Positions 9,957-18,559 of a stretch of 35,459 nucleotides of DNA are shown in pieces (positions within the stretch are counted from its first letter, which is position 1; each line of letters begins with the position of its first letter). The notes under the pieces were generated by a model. The model made no database searches and had not been told where the DNA came from. It saw only the letters and a list, made by a program, of their open reading frames with translations. Made by a program: the position numbers and the translations under genes. The stretch lies in assembly GCA_002686655.1 (NCBI GenBank), contig NYYE01000003.1:7822-43280 (forward strand). Direction: 5' to 3'. This DNA comes from Crocinitomicaceae bacterium (GTDB lineage Bacteria; Bacteroidota; Bacteroidia; Flavobacteriales_D; Parvicellaceae).

Positions 9957-11387
9957 ATGACAAAATCGTTTGAATCTACTTGGAATAACTGCCTTGAGGT
10001 AATTAAAGATAACGTATCAATTCAGGCATATAAAACTTGGTTCGAACCTATAAAACCCGTTAAATTAAAAAGTAATGTATTGACCATTCAAGTTCCATCT
10101 CAATTCTTTTATGAATGGTTGGAAGAGCATTATGTTGACTTACTTAAAAAAATTATTAGAAAAGAAATTGGTTCAGAAGCAAAGCTTGAATATAGCATTG
10201 TCATGGAAAATAACAGTGGAAATAAAAATCCCTACACTATTAAGATACCTACTACCGACAATAACGTCCTTAAAAATCCTCAAGTAAGTATGCCTTTGGA
10301 TATAAGTAATAAAACTATTAGAAATCCATTCGTTATACCTGGTTTAAGAAAAGTTAATGTGGACTCTAATTTAAACCCCAACTATTCTTTTGAAAATTTC
10401 ATTGAAGGTGATTGTAATAGATTAGCAAGATCAGCTGGCTTTGCTGTAGCTGAGAAACCTGGAGGCACAGCTTTTAATCCACTTTTAATTTATGGTGGAG
10501 TTGGACTTGGTAAAACTCACTTAGGTCATGCTATTGGGATTTCAATCAAAGATCAATTTCCAAACAAAACTGTACTCTACGTATCTTCAGAAAAATTCAC
10601 TCACCAATTTATAGATTCTGTCAAAAATAATTCTACTAATGATTTTATTCATTTTTACCAAATGATTGATGTTTTAATTATTGATGATGTTCAGTTTTTT
10701 GCTGGAAAAGAGAAAACACAAGATGTATTTTTCCATATTTTCAATCACCTTCACCAAACTGGAAAACAATTGGTATTGACATCTGATAAAGCTCCAGTTG
10801 AAATGCAAGGTATGGAACAAAGATTGTTGTCTAGATTTAAATGGGGACTTTCTGCAGATTTACAAATGGCAGATTTAGAAACCAGAATAGCTATTTTAAA
10901 CAAAAAAATGTATGCTGATGGAATCGAATTACCCTCTGAAGTAGTTGAATATTTAGCTTACAGCATTTCCAATAATATTAGAGAATTGGAAGGTGCTTTA
11001 ATATCATTAATTGCTCAATCTTCCCTAAATAAGAAATCTATCACACTTGATCTTGCTAAACAAATGATAGATAAATTTGTAAAAAATACAGCAAGAGAAG
11101 TCTCTATTGAATACATTCAAAAAGTAGTATGCGACTATTTTGATTTACCTATAGAATTAATGAAGTCAAAAACTAGAAAAAGAGAAGTAGTACAAGCAAG
11201 GCAAATAGCTATGTACTTCTCTAAGAAAATGACTAAATCCTCTTTAGCAAATATTGGAATGCATTGTGGAGGAAAAGATCATGCAACAGTCTTACATGCT
11301 TGTAGAACTGTAAATAACTTAGCTGAAACTGATAAACATTTCAGAACATACTTAGTTGATTTAGAAAAAAAGCTAAGCGTACAGTAA
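9957..11387 (+). CDS. dnaA: Chromosomal replication initiator protein DnaA
   Basis: NPLLIYGGVGLGKTHLGHAIG, DVLIIDDVQFFAGKEKTQDVFFHIFNHL, NNIRELEGAL, C-terminal GGKDHATVLHACRTV. Confidence 0.99.
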   Translation: MTKSFESTWNNCLEVIKDNVSIQAYKTWFEPIKPVKLKSNVLTIQVPSQFFYEWLEEHYVDLLKKIIRKEIGSEAKLEYSIVMENNSGNKNPYTIKIPTTDNNVLKNPQVSMPLDISNKTIRNPFVIPGLRKVNVDSNLNPNYSFENFIEGDCNRLARSAGFAVAEKPGGTAFNPLLIYGGVGLGKTHLGHAIGISIKDQFPNKTVLYVSSEKFTHQFIDSVKNNSTNDFIHFYQMIDVLIIDDVQFFAGKEKTQDVFFHIFNHLHQTGKQLVLTSDKAPVEMQGMEQRLLSRFKWGLSADLQMADLETRIAILNKKMYADGIELPSEVVEYLAYSISNNIRELEGALISLIAQSSLNKKSITLDLAKQMIDKFVKNTAREVSIEYIQKVVCDYFDLPIELMKSKTRKREVVQARQIAMYFSKKMTKSSLANIGMHCGGKDHATVLHACRTVNNLAETDKHFRTYLVDLEKKLSVQ

Positions 11388-11400
11388 TTTAAATACTATC

Positions 11401-11862
11401 ATGCATAAAGTTCTTATGGTTTGCTTAGGGAATATCTGTAGATCTCCCCTAGCCCAAGGAATTTTAGAAACAATTTCAAAAAAAAACAACTTTCCTATTC
11501 ATGTAGATTCCGCCGGAACAGGAAATTGGCATAGTGGATCTGCTCCGGACAAAAGAAGTATTGAAGTAGCTAAGAAGTATGGTATTGATATAAGCCAACA
11601 GAAAGCAAGACAATTTAGTACTGAGGATTTTAAAAAGTTTCATAAAATTTATGCGATGGACACTCAGAATTATAGAGATCTTTTAAGGTTGTGTTCCAAC
11701 GAAGAAGAGTGTGATAAAGTAGCGCTAATATTGAATGTCCTAAACAAAGAGGAAAGACTTTCAGTACCAGATCCATATTATGGTGGAAAGGATGGTTTTG
11801 AAAATATTTATAGATTATTATATTCTGCATGTGAAAGAATAGTAGCTGATTTCACCAAATGA
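11401..11862 (+). CDS. Low-molecular-weight protein-tyrosine-phosphatase
   Basis: KVLMVCLGNICRSPLAQGI (P-loop CX5R) and VPDPYYGGKDGFE. Confidence 0.96.
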   Translation: MHKVLMVCLGNICRSPLAQGILETISKKNNFPIHVDSAGTGNWHSGSAPDKRSIEVAKKYGIDISQQKARQFSTEDFKKFHKIYAMDTQNYRDLLRLCSNEEECDKVALILNVLNKEERLSVPDPYYGGKDGFENIYRLLYSACERIVADFTK

Positions 11863-12560
11863 AAAAAGGAAAATTATACTTAATTCCTGTGCCAATTCAC
11901 AGTGAAGATGAATTTAATTCAAAATTTATACCTCCATATTTGACAGAAACAATTAATAAGCTTAATATATTTGCCGTTGAAAATATTAGAACAAGTAGAA
12001 GGTTTTTAAGGAAAATTAACCCAAATTTCAATATTGATCAAACAACTTTTCACATAATTGATAAAAGAACAGAAGATTCTGAATACAGCAACATTATTAA
12101 CAGCTTGACAAAAGGATATGATGTTGGTGTAATGAGTGAATCAGGTTGTCCAGGAATTGCTGATCCAGGGCAAAAGCTTTGCAAACTAGCTCATGATAAA
12201 AACATTATAACAAAACCTTTAATTGGTCCTTCCTCTATAATATTAGCATTAATGGCAAGTGGTTTAAATGGTCAAAGATTTAAGTTTCATGGTTATTTAC
12301 CTATAGAAAAAGAAAATAGAATTAAAGAAATTAAAAAAATACGCCAAAATACAGGCGCTCATATTTTTATTGAGACTCCCTACAGAAATCAAAAAGTATA
12401 TGATGATCTCGTTCAGAACTTAAAACCCGATGATAGAAAATTATGTGTAGCATCAGACTTAACAGGGATAAACGAAAGTATTTCTACAAAAAAAATATCA
12501 GAACTAAAACAAGATAAAATAACTCTAAAGAAATATCCGACTATATTTATTTTAGAATAG
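11859..12560 (+). CDS. RsmI-like SAM-dependent (tetrapyrrole methylase fold) methyltransferase
   Basis: KLYLIPVPI.., VGVMSESGCPGIADPGQKLCKLAH, PLIGPSSIILALMASGLNGQRFKFHGYLP, HIFIETPYRNQ. ATGA overlap with the LMW-PTP gene. Confidence 0.88.
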   Translation: MKKGKLYLIPVPIHSEDEFNSKFIPPYLTETINKLNIFAVENIRTSRRFLRKINPNFNIDQTTFHIIDKRTEDSEYSNIINSLTKGYDVGVMSESGCPGIADPGQKLCKLAHDKNIITKPLIGPSSIILALMASGLNGQRFKFHGYLPIEKENRIKEIKKIRQNTGAHIFIETPYRNQKVYDDLVQNLKPDDRKLCVASDLTGINESISTKKISELKQDKITLKKYPTIFILE

Positions 12561-12567
12561 TTATAAG

Positions 12568-13449
12568 TTAATGAATTCTTAAATTAATCATTAGAGGGCA
12601 AAAAGGTGGAATTTGATTTACAAAAGAACCTCTTTCACCAAACATTAGTTTTGATGGGATTATAGCTAAAACAGAGTCACCTTTTTGAAAATTATTCACT
12701 AGAATTTTAAAACCATCTAATAACTGACCATCTACTTGTGTTTCATAATATTCAGGATTAAAATTGGGTGATTTATATAAATACCTTCCCTTTAAATCTC
12801 TTATCGAATAGTACAAGCCAACAGTATTTTCAATGGTATCTACTATATCAGAATAGGATTCGGTAGATGCAATTTTAATAGCATATATTCCCTTTTTTTT
12901 AATTATTTTAAGATAGTTTTTAGACCATTTTTCTTTTTCTTTATTCAGGAAATATTCTTCCTCTTCAATTGCGTTTTTTTTAAGCTTATTTATAAATATT
13001 AATTGATCTTCAGAAGAATTATAATTCAATACTTTTAAATATACTTTTAGCTTTTCATCAGTTGAAATAGTATGTAATTTAATTTTATCACCAAAAAGAC
13101 TTCCGTAAAATGTACTAGAAGACATTTCAAAAGAAATACTATCACCAACATATAAATTTTTTAAAATTTGTTCAAAAGGGGAATTTGAAATAGAATCATA
13201 ATAAAATGATGAAACACCACTAAGTCCATTGTTAAAAGATGAAAAAACTATTTTACCGTCTACATCCTCCGCTAAAATTCTAACATTTATTATCCTACCT
13301 TTTTTATTACTGACCTTTGAATCTGATAGCTCATGAAAAATTAATTCATATCCATTTTCAGTTGTGATGACAGAGCCCTTTTTGTTTTGACACGAAAAAA
13401 CAGTCAATAAAAAAATCAAAAAAAGATATCTTATTTTACTTAACATCAA
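12568..13449 (-). CDS. Lipoprotein with FKBP-type PPIase-like domains
   Basis: Lipobox FSCQNK; C-terminal VDGQLLDGFKILVNNFQKGDSVLAIIPSKLMFGERGSFVNQIPPFCPLMINLRI resembles the FKBP C-terminal half; a second upstream FKBP-like half is possible. Confidence 0.7.
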   Translation of the reverse strand: MMLSKIRYLFLIFLLTVFSCQNKKGSVITTENGYELIFHELSDSKVSNKKGRIINVRILAEDVDGKIVFSSFNNGLSGVSSFYYDSISNSPFEQILKNLYVGDSISFEMSSSTFYGSLFGDKIKLHTISTDEKLKVYLKVLNYNSSEDQLIFINKLKKNAIEEEEYFLNKEKEKWSKNYLKIIKKKGIYAIKIASTESYSDIVDTIENTVGLYYSIRDLKGRYLYKSPNFNPEYYETQVDGQLLDGFKILVNNFQKGDSVLAIIPSKLMFGERGSFVNQIPPFCPLMINLRIH

Positions 13450-13975
13450 TAAGCTTAATAAAATATAATACTGTTGATAATGGAGGAATTTTTTTTGAAT
13501 CTCCTGTTAAACCGTGGGCAATATGGTGAGGTAAAATAACCATTGCACTATCTCCTTTTTCTAAGCAACAAACAACTTCATTAATTCCAGTTTCAATTAA
13601 GGATTGTTCTACTTTAAACTTTGCCAAACCACTAGAATCAGAATGATAACAACGAGTTTGTTTAGAATCCATTAACCTTATATCATAGGAAATAGTCACT
13701 TCACTTCCAACAATAGGCTGAATATTGGTGTTTTTGGTACTAATAATTTTATATCTCATTCCTGAAGTTGAAATAAGCATTTTCCAACCTTGACGAAAAC
13801 AAAACTGATCGATTTTAAATATTTCATCTTTTAACCATAGTCTATTTGTTTCTATGGATTTTTGTTGATCTAACTTCTCAAGAAGCAAATTATTAGTTTC
13901 AGATTTAATATTACTAGATTCAACACACGAAGAGCAAGAAATAAAGAGAAATAGAAAATATCTTAAACGGAACAA
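13436..13975 (-). CDS. FKBP-type PPIase-like lipoprotein, possibly GldI-like
   Basis: Lipobox SCSSC; FKBP-like LIETGINEVVCCLEKGDSAMVILPHHIAHGLTGDSKKIPPLSTVLYFIKLID. Sits next to nrnA, as GldI does in Flavobacteriia (recalled, not checked). Confidence 0.65.
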   Translation of the reverse strand: MFRLRYFLFLFISCSSCVESSNIKSETNNLLLEKLDQQKSIETNRLWLKDEIFKIDQFCFRQGWKMLISTSGMRYKIISTKNTNIQPIVGSEVTISYDIRLMDSKQTRCYHSDSSGLAKFKVEQSLIETGINEVVCCLEKGDSAMVILPHHIAHGLTGDSKKIPPLSTVLYFIKLIDVK

Positions 13976-14949
13976 AATGATCTGAAGTTTTGAATTAATT
14001 CATTAATAACTTTATTAAGATCAGACTTCTTTATTGCTCCACCAGCAGCATTAATATGTCCTCCTCCACCATAGTATTTCCTAGAGAATTCATTTACTTT
14101 AACTTTCCCTTTAGATCTAAATGACATTTTAATCAACTCTTTGTCCTCTCTTAAGAAAGCTGCATTTTCAATCCCTTCTATTGAAAGACAAAAATTTACA
14201 AAACCTTCTGAATCCCCTTTTTTATAATTGAATTTACTTAACTCTTTTTCAGATAATACAAGATATGCTAATGAAGATTCTGAGTCAATTTTTATTTTTT
14301 GAAGTGCATATCCCAGTAAATTAATTTTTGAAACAGAATTTTGATCAAATATTTTGTTGTGAACCTCCACATGATTTAATCCAACATCTTTCAATTTTGA
14401 TGCTACTAAATGGGTAGATGATGAGACAGAATCGTATTTAAAAGATCCTGTATCCGTTATTAGTCCCGCATAGATAGCTTCTGAAATTGGAATATCTATC
14501 AGTTTTAAATCGCCATTAGACACAATAAAATTAAAAACCAGTTCAGATGTAGAAGAAGCTTTTTCATCAATTATTTCAAAATCACCAAAATTTTCAGGAT
14601 TGGTATGATGATCTAATACAATTACGTATTTATCATTACTATTAGAAATTATTTTATTTAAATCATTTCCTAACCTAGACCTGTGATTAAAGTCCAAACA
14701 AAATATAAGATCTGATTTATTATATAAATCAAAAACTAATTGAAGATTATCTGTAGCAACTAATGAATTTTCTAATCCAGACATCCAAGAAAGAAAATTT
14801 GGATAATGATCTGGAAAAATTATTTTATTATTGATACCTATTTTAGTTAAATATAAACTTAATGAAACAGATGAACCTACAGAATCACCATCAGGACCTT
14901 GATGAGAAAAAATAAGAGCATGTTTTTTGGTTTTAATTAAGTCTAACAT
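13963..14949 (-). CDS. nrnA: DHH family phosphoesterase, NrnA-like bifunctional oligoribonuclease/PAP phosphatase
   Basis: FSHQGPDGDSVGSSVSL, IFCLDFNHRSRLG, VIVLDHHTNPENF, AGLITDTGSFKYDS, GGGGHINAAGG. Confidence 0.93.
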   Translation of the reverse strand: MLDLIKTKKHALIFSHQGPDGDSVGSSVSLSLYLTKIGINNKIIFPDHYPNFLSWMSGLENSLVATDNLQLVFDLYNKSDLIFCLDFNHRSRLGNDLNKIISNSNDKYVIVLDHHTNPENFGDFEIIDEKASSTSELVFNFIVSNGDLKLIDIPISEAIYAGLITDTGSFKYDSVSSSTHLVASKLKDVGLNHVEVHNKIFDQNSVSKINLLGYALQKIKIDSESSLAYLVLSEKELSKFNYKKGDSEGFVNFCLSIEGIENAAFLREDKELIKMSFRSKGKVKVNEFSRKYYGGGGHINAAGGAIKKSDLNKVINELIQNFRSFCSV

Positions 14950-14981
14950 AAAACCATTATAACATGAATTATTAGAGAGTT

Positions 14982-15572
14982 TTATCTGTTAAAACCAGAA
15001 ATAACACCTGGTTGATGTTCTACTAAAAGTCCCACACATGCATAACTACTTCCAGATAATCCAGAGGACATTTCACCACCATCAGATTCAGGAACGTAAA
15101 CTTTAACTTTTAATTTTCTTGTTTGATTAGATTGGAAAATAAAATCTTGACTCATTTCATCATTAGAATTATCGTACCTAACTACTTCTGTTTTCTCATA
15201 AACTCTTTTTCTTGTTATTTTAGATTGTTCTACACCATCCTCATCTAGATAAGTCTGTGTAGTTTCCTTCCAAACTCCCTTAGTAACATCTTCAGCAATT
15301 TTAAACTGAAACTGGCCTGTTAGTTCAGGATTTGAAGGGGAACATATAGAGATTCTGTATTCCATATTTTTATAGACAATAATCTGCACCACTGAGGTGT
15401 CACCTTGTTCAAAAGCACCACTAAGACTTTGCATATTTCTAGTAAATCCCAATTTTTTTTGTGGAGGACAAAATGAAACTGTGTTGTAACATTCTTTTTG
15501 GCTTTGAGCATAGTCAATAACCGGAGCTAACATCAAAATAGCAATTACTGGTAAAAATTTAAATTTTTTCAT
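14982..15572 (-). CDS. Hypothetical secreted protein
   Basis: 196 aa, signal peptide (MKKFKFLPVIAILMLAPVIDYAQ); no recognised domain. Confidence 0.75.
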   Translation of the reverse strand: MKKFKFLPVIAILMLAPVIDYAQSQKECYNTVSFCPPQKKLGFTRNMQSLSGAFEQGDTSVVQIIVYKNMEYRISICSPSNPELTGQFQFKIAEDVTKGVWKETTQTYLDEDGVEQSKITRKRVYEKTEVVRYDNSNDEMSQDFIFQSNQTRKLKVKVYVPESDGGEMSSGLSGSSYACVGLLVEHQPGVISGFNR

Positions 15573-15589
15573 TTTAAATAGATTAAATA

Positions 15590-16510
15590 TTAACTTCCTT
15601 CAATTATTGAAGTTCTCAAATCCAAAACAATACTTTTAAGTTCGTTAAATTGTTTTTCATTAATAGAGTTAGATTCTCCTCCTCCAAATATCATTACACC
15701 ATCAGCAGATTCACTAGAAGTAAACTCTGTTGATTCTGAACTTTCTGTATCATCAACATCATCAGAAACATAATTAAAAATCTCTTCAATACCTGATAAT
15801 TCACCAACAATTTCTGCTAATTGATCATTTTCAATAGTGGAAGTGAAAATTAGTAAATTTTCAAGAGTTAGTTTTTGATCTGCAATTCTTTGACAAACTT
15901 CTGATCCTTCACTGTAAGGTTCTAGATTTAGAATAATATTAAGACCTTCAATCCATCCACCAACTACAATCATACCAAGAACATCTCTCCTATCATTCTC
16001 TTCTAAATAAGAATAGGCATTATAATAAGTTTCGTTAGATAAGTAAAATAAAGAATCTGCATTAGAATTTTCTAAATTTGACTGAAGTCTTTTCATAATA
16101 ACTTCATCTACTGCATTTTCTATTTCTAAATCTTTTGATAAACTTCTTACTGTTTCAAAGAACTTAGAAGCGTCATCCATTTGACCAAGACTGGTTACAT
16201 ATGCTAAATCTGCAGTATAAACTCCAAAGTTTAAAGCCTTAGATGCTTTAGTAAGATAATTTGAAGCATTAGATACATCACTTAGGTTTTCTCTGTTGTA
16301 TGCAACGTTAGAGTTTTTTAAAACTGCGAATAATTCATTTGGTGTAGGTACTTGATAAAATAAATTATCAGCAGCTGTTTCATTGTTAGACTCTTCTTGG
16401 ATTGATTCTGAGGCTGGCTCATTCACCACTGCCTCCTCAGTATTTGAAGAACAAGATGCTAAAATTAAAGCTATTGTTATTGTAAATAATTTGTTATGTA
16501 AATTTTTCAT
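15590..16510 (-). CDS. Hypothetical lipoprotein
   Basis: 306 aa, lipobox ILASCSS followed by an acidic linker; no recognised domain. Confidence 0.78.
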   Translation of the reverse strand: MKNLHNKLFTITIALILASCSSNTEEAVVNEPASESIQEESNNETAADNLFYQVPTPNELFAVLKNSNVAYNRENLSDVSNASNYLTKASKALNFGVYTADLAYVTSLGQMDDASKFFETVRSLSKDLEIENAVDEVIMKRLQSNLENSNADSLFYLSNETYYNAYSYLEENDRRDVLGMIVVGGWIEGLNIILNLEPYSEGSEVCQRIADQKLTLENLLIFTSTIENDQLAEIVGELSGIEEIFNYVSDDVDDTESSESTEFTSSESADGVMIFGGGESNSINEKQFNELKSIVLDLRTSIIEGS

Positions 16511-16573
16511 GTGATAATTTTTATGCTAATAAAATGAATTTGTTTTAAGGTACAAAATAATTATTTATCTAAT

Positions 16574-16864
16574 TCACTTATTTATTAATTTTTCTAGTCC
16601 AGAAATATGATCTTTGAAGGCATTTTTACCAATTGTGGTAATCCTATAGGTAGTTAAAGGCTTTTTTCCAATAAACTGTTTCTTAATTTCAAGAAAATTT
16701 ATTTTCTCCAATGCTTGAACATGACTTGCTAAATTACCATCAGTTAAATCCAATAGATTTTTAACTTCTTTGTAGCTAATCCATTCATTTACAGAAAGTA
16801 TAGACATTAGTCCAAGTCTAACTCTAGAATCAAAGGCTTTATTTAATAAATTAAAACCTTCCAT
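16574..16864 (-). CDS. Winged-helix transcriptional regulator (HTH_34/ArsR-MarR-like)
   Basis: FDSRVRLGLMSILSVNEWISYKEVKNLLDLTDGNLASHVQALEKINFLEIKKQFIGKKPLTTYRITTIGKNAFKDH typical wHTH pattern. Confidence 0.88.
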   Translation of the reverse strand: MEGFNLLNKAFDSRVRLGLMSILSVNEWISYKEVKNLLDLTDGNLASHVQALEKINFLEIKKQFIGKKPLTTYRITTIGKNAFKDHISGLEKLINK

Positions 16865-17512
16865 TTATTTCTGATCATACTTAAAGTGGATAAATAATCC
16901 AAAAATGATATGTCCTAATCCAAAACCTATAATCCAAAATAATAATCCTGAACCCATATAATAGGAGGCTAATATTCCCAAGACAAGTTCAAAATAACCC
17001 AAAAATTCTAACTCAGAATAACTGTACTTACTAGCACTTACCAAGCCAAGGCCATAAAAAATCAGCGTTGCAGGAGCCACTAAGCCATACATGTGATGAT
17101 ATAATAAGAATAAACAAAATACTCCCCCGGAAAATAAGGGAACAAAAAGAGATTTTAAGGTTCTGGAAAATGTAGAATTAAATAACTTAATTCCCTCTTT
17201 TCCAGATTTTATTTTAGCTGTAACATATAATAAAACTAAAGAAGATAAAAGAATTAAGGAAGCAATACTTATTAGCAGTTTCAATTTAATCAATAGACTA
17301 TCTGGATTAGCAGTCTGATTAATTAACTCTGCATATGAAATGTGTATTTCACTAATAGAAATACCAATGTCAAAATATATTAGCGAAGCTCCTACAATTG
17401 CTAAAAAGCCTGTAGCTATAACGGCAATACCAGATAAGTTTGAAAACTTACTTGACTTTTCCATTAGATCTTTAATTAGACCTATATCCTCTTCATGTTT
17501 TGAATTTTTCAT
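16865..17512 (-). CDS. Multi-pass membrane protein paired with the downstream wHTH regulator
   Basis: 215 aa, about 6 hydrophobic segments; directly abuts the regulator gene. Confidence 0.8.
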   Translation of the reverse strand: MKNSKHEEDIGLIKDLMEKSSKFSNLSGIAVIATGFLAIVGASLIYFDIGISISEIHISYAELINQTANPDSLLIKLKLLISIASLILLSSLVLLYVTAKIKSGKEGIKLFNSTFSRTLKSLFVPLFSGGVFCLFLLYHHMYGLVAPATLIFYGLGLVSASKYSYSELEFLGYFELVLGILASYYMGSGLLFWIIGFGLGHIIFGLFIHFKYDQK

Positions 17513-17526
17513 AAAATAAATTTACC

Positions 17527-17543
17527 ACTTTGAATTTCAAAGT
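17527..17543. promoter_or_regulatory. Palindrome ACTTTGA-ATT-TCAAAGT, candidate operator
   Basis: Perfect 7-bp inverted repeat, 14 bp upstream of the membrane-protein start codon; overlaps a -7-like TAACTTTG on the minus strand (17538-17545). Confidence 0.45.
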
Positions 17544-17575
17544 TAATAAATTTTATTTTTTAGAAAATGAGTTGC

Positions 17576-17591
17576 TCTCTCTTTTGAGAGA
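17576..17591. repeat. Perfect inverted repeat TCTCTC-TTTT-GAGAGA
   Basis: 6-bp stem, 4-nt loop in the accD/membrane-protein intergenic region. Confidence 0.5.
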
Positions 17592-17603
17592 TGGTCTGAC
17601 AGA

Positions 17604-17621
17604 CACTTGAATTTTCAAGTG
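17604..17621. repeat. Perfect inverted repeat CACTTGA-ATTT-TCAAGTG
   Basis: 7-bp stem, 4-nt loop; sequence-related to the palindrome at 17527-17543. Confidence 0.5.
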
Positions 17622-17692
17622 AAGTTTAATTAGATAAAAAAAATATTTAATGAAAAATCAATGAATTATGAAAATGTTTTGAGATAGAGAAC

Positions 17693-18553
17693 TTAATTTT
17701 TAAACATATCTAAAACTTGATTTAGTTTTTGTTTTAATGTTCTTCTATCTACAATAAAATCTAAAAATCCTTTTTCCAGTAAGAATTCACTAGTTTGAAA
17801 ACCTTCAGGTAAGTTTTTGCCAATAGTTTCTTTAATTACTCTAGGGCCTGCAAAACCAATTAATGCTCCTGGTTCAGCAATATTAATATCACCAAGCATT
17901 GCAAAAGACGCAGTTACACCTCCAGTAGTAGGATCAGTTAAAAAAGAAATATAAGGTAACTTAGCCATTGAAAGTTGGGTTAATTTAGCAGTAACTTTTG
18001 CCATTTGCATTAAAGAAATTCCTGCTTCCATCATTCTGGCACCTCCAGACTTAGAAATTAAAAGAAATGGACAATTATTTTTAATCGCCTCTTCAACAGA
18101 TCGGGCAATAACTTCACCCATTACATTACCCATAGAACCTCCAATAAATGAAAAATCCATACAAGCTACTACAATAGGATGTCCTGATGATTTACCAAAA
18201 GCTGATCTTATAGCATCATTAAGTCCCGTTTTCTTTTGAGTATCCTTAATTCTGTCAATATATCTTTTTTTATCTTCAAATTTTAATTTATCCTTGGGTT
18301 TTAATTTGTTGGCAATTAAGGAAAACTTGTTATCATCAAAAATCATTTCGAAATATTCTTCCGAACCTATCCTTACATGATATCCTTCTTTAGGAGTAAC
18401 ATAAAAATTTTCTTTTAGCTGAGTTTTTTCAATTACATCGCCAGAGGGAGTTTTATACCAAAAACCATCAGGAGTTTCTTTTTTTTCTGTACTGGGGGTA
18501 ATTATACCTTTAAGTTTTCTTTTAAACCAAGGATTTTGCGCATCTTGACTCAT
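17693..18553 (-). CDS. accD: Acetyl-CoA carboxylase carboxyltransferase subunit beta
   Basis: GHPIVVACMDFSFIGGSMGNVMGE, LLISKSGGARMMEAGISLMQMAKVTAKL, LPYISFLTDPTTGGVTASFAMLGDINIAEPGALIGFAGPRVI. Confidence 0.97.
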   Translation of the reverse strand: MSQDAQNPWFKRKLKGIITPSTEKKETPDGFWYKTPSGDVIEKTQLKENFYVTPKEGYHVRIGSEEYFEMIFDDNKFSLIANKLKPKDKLKFEDKKRYIDRIKDTQKKTGLNDAIRSAFGKSSGHPIVVACMDFSFIGGSMGNVMGEVIARSVEEAIKNNCPFLLISKSGGARMMEAGISLMQMAKVTAKLTQLSMAKLPYISFLTDPTTGGVTASFAMLGDINIAEPGALIGFAGPRVIKETIGKNLPEGFQTSEFLLEKGFLDFIVDRRTLKQKLNQVLDMFKN

Positions 18554-18559
18554 AAATAT

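Noticed and set aside
11630-11830. 66-aa antisense ORF inside the LMW-PTP gene
   Set aside because: Fully within a conserved coding region; no signal or domain.
15320-15517. 65-aa same-strand alternative-frame ORF inside the 196-aa secreted protein gene
   Set aside because: No evidence of dual coding; the main frame has a proper signal peptide and is the better call.
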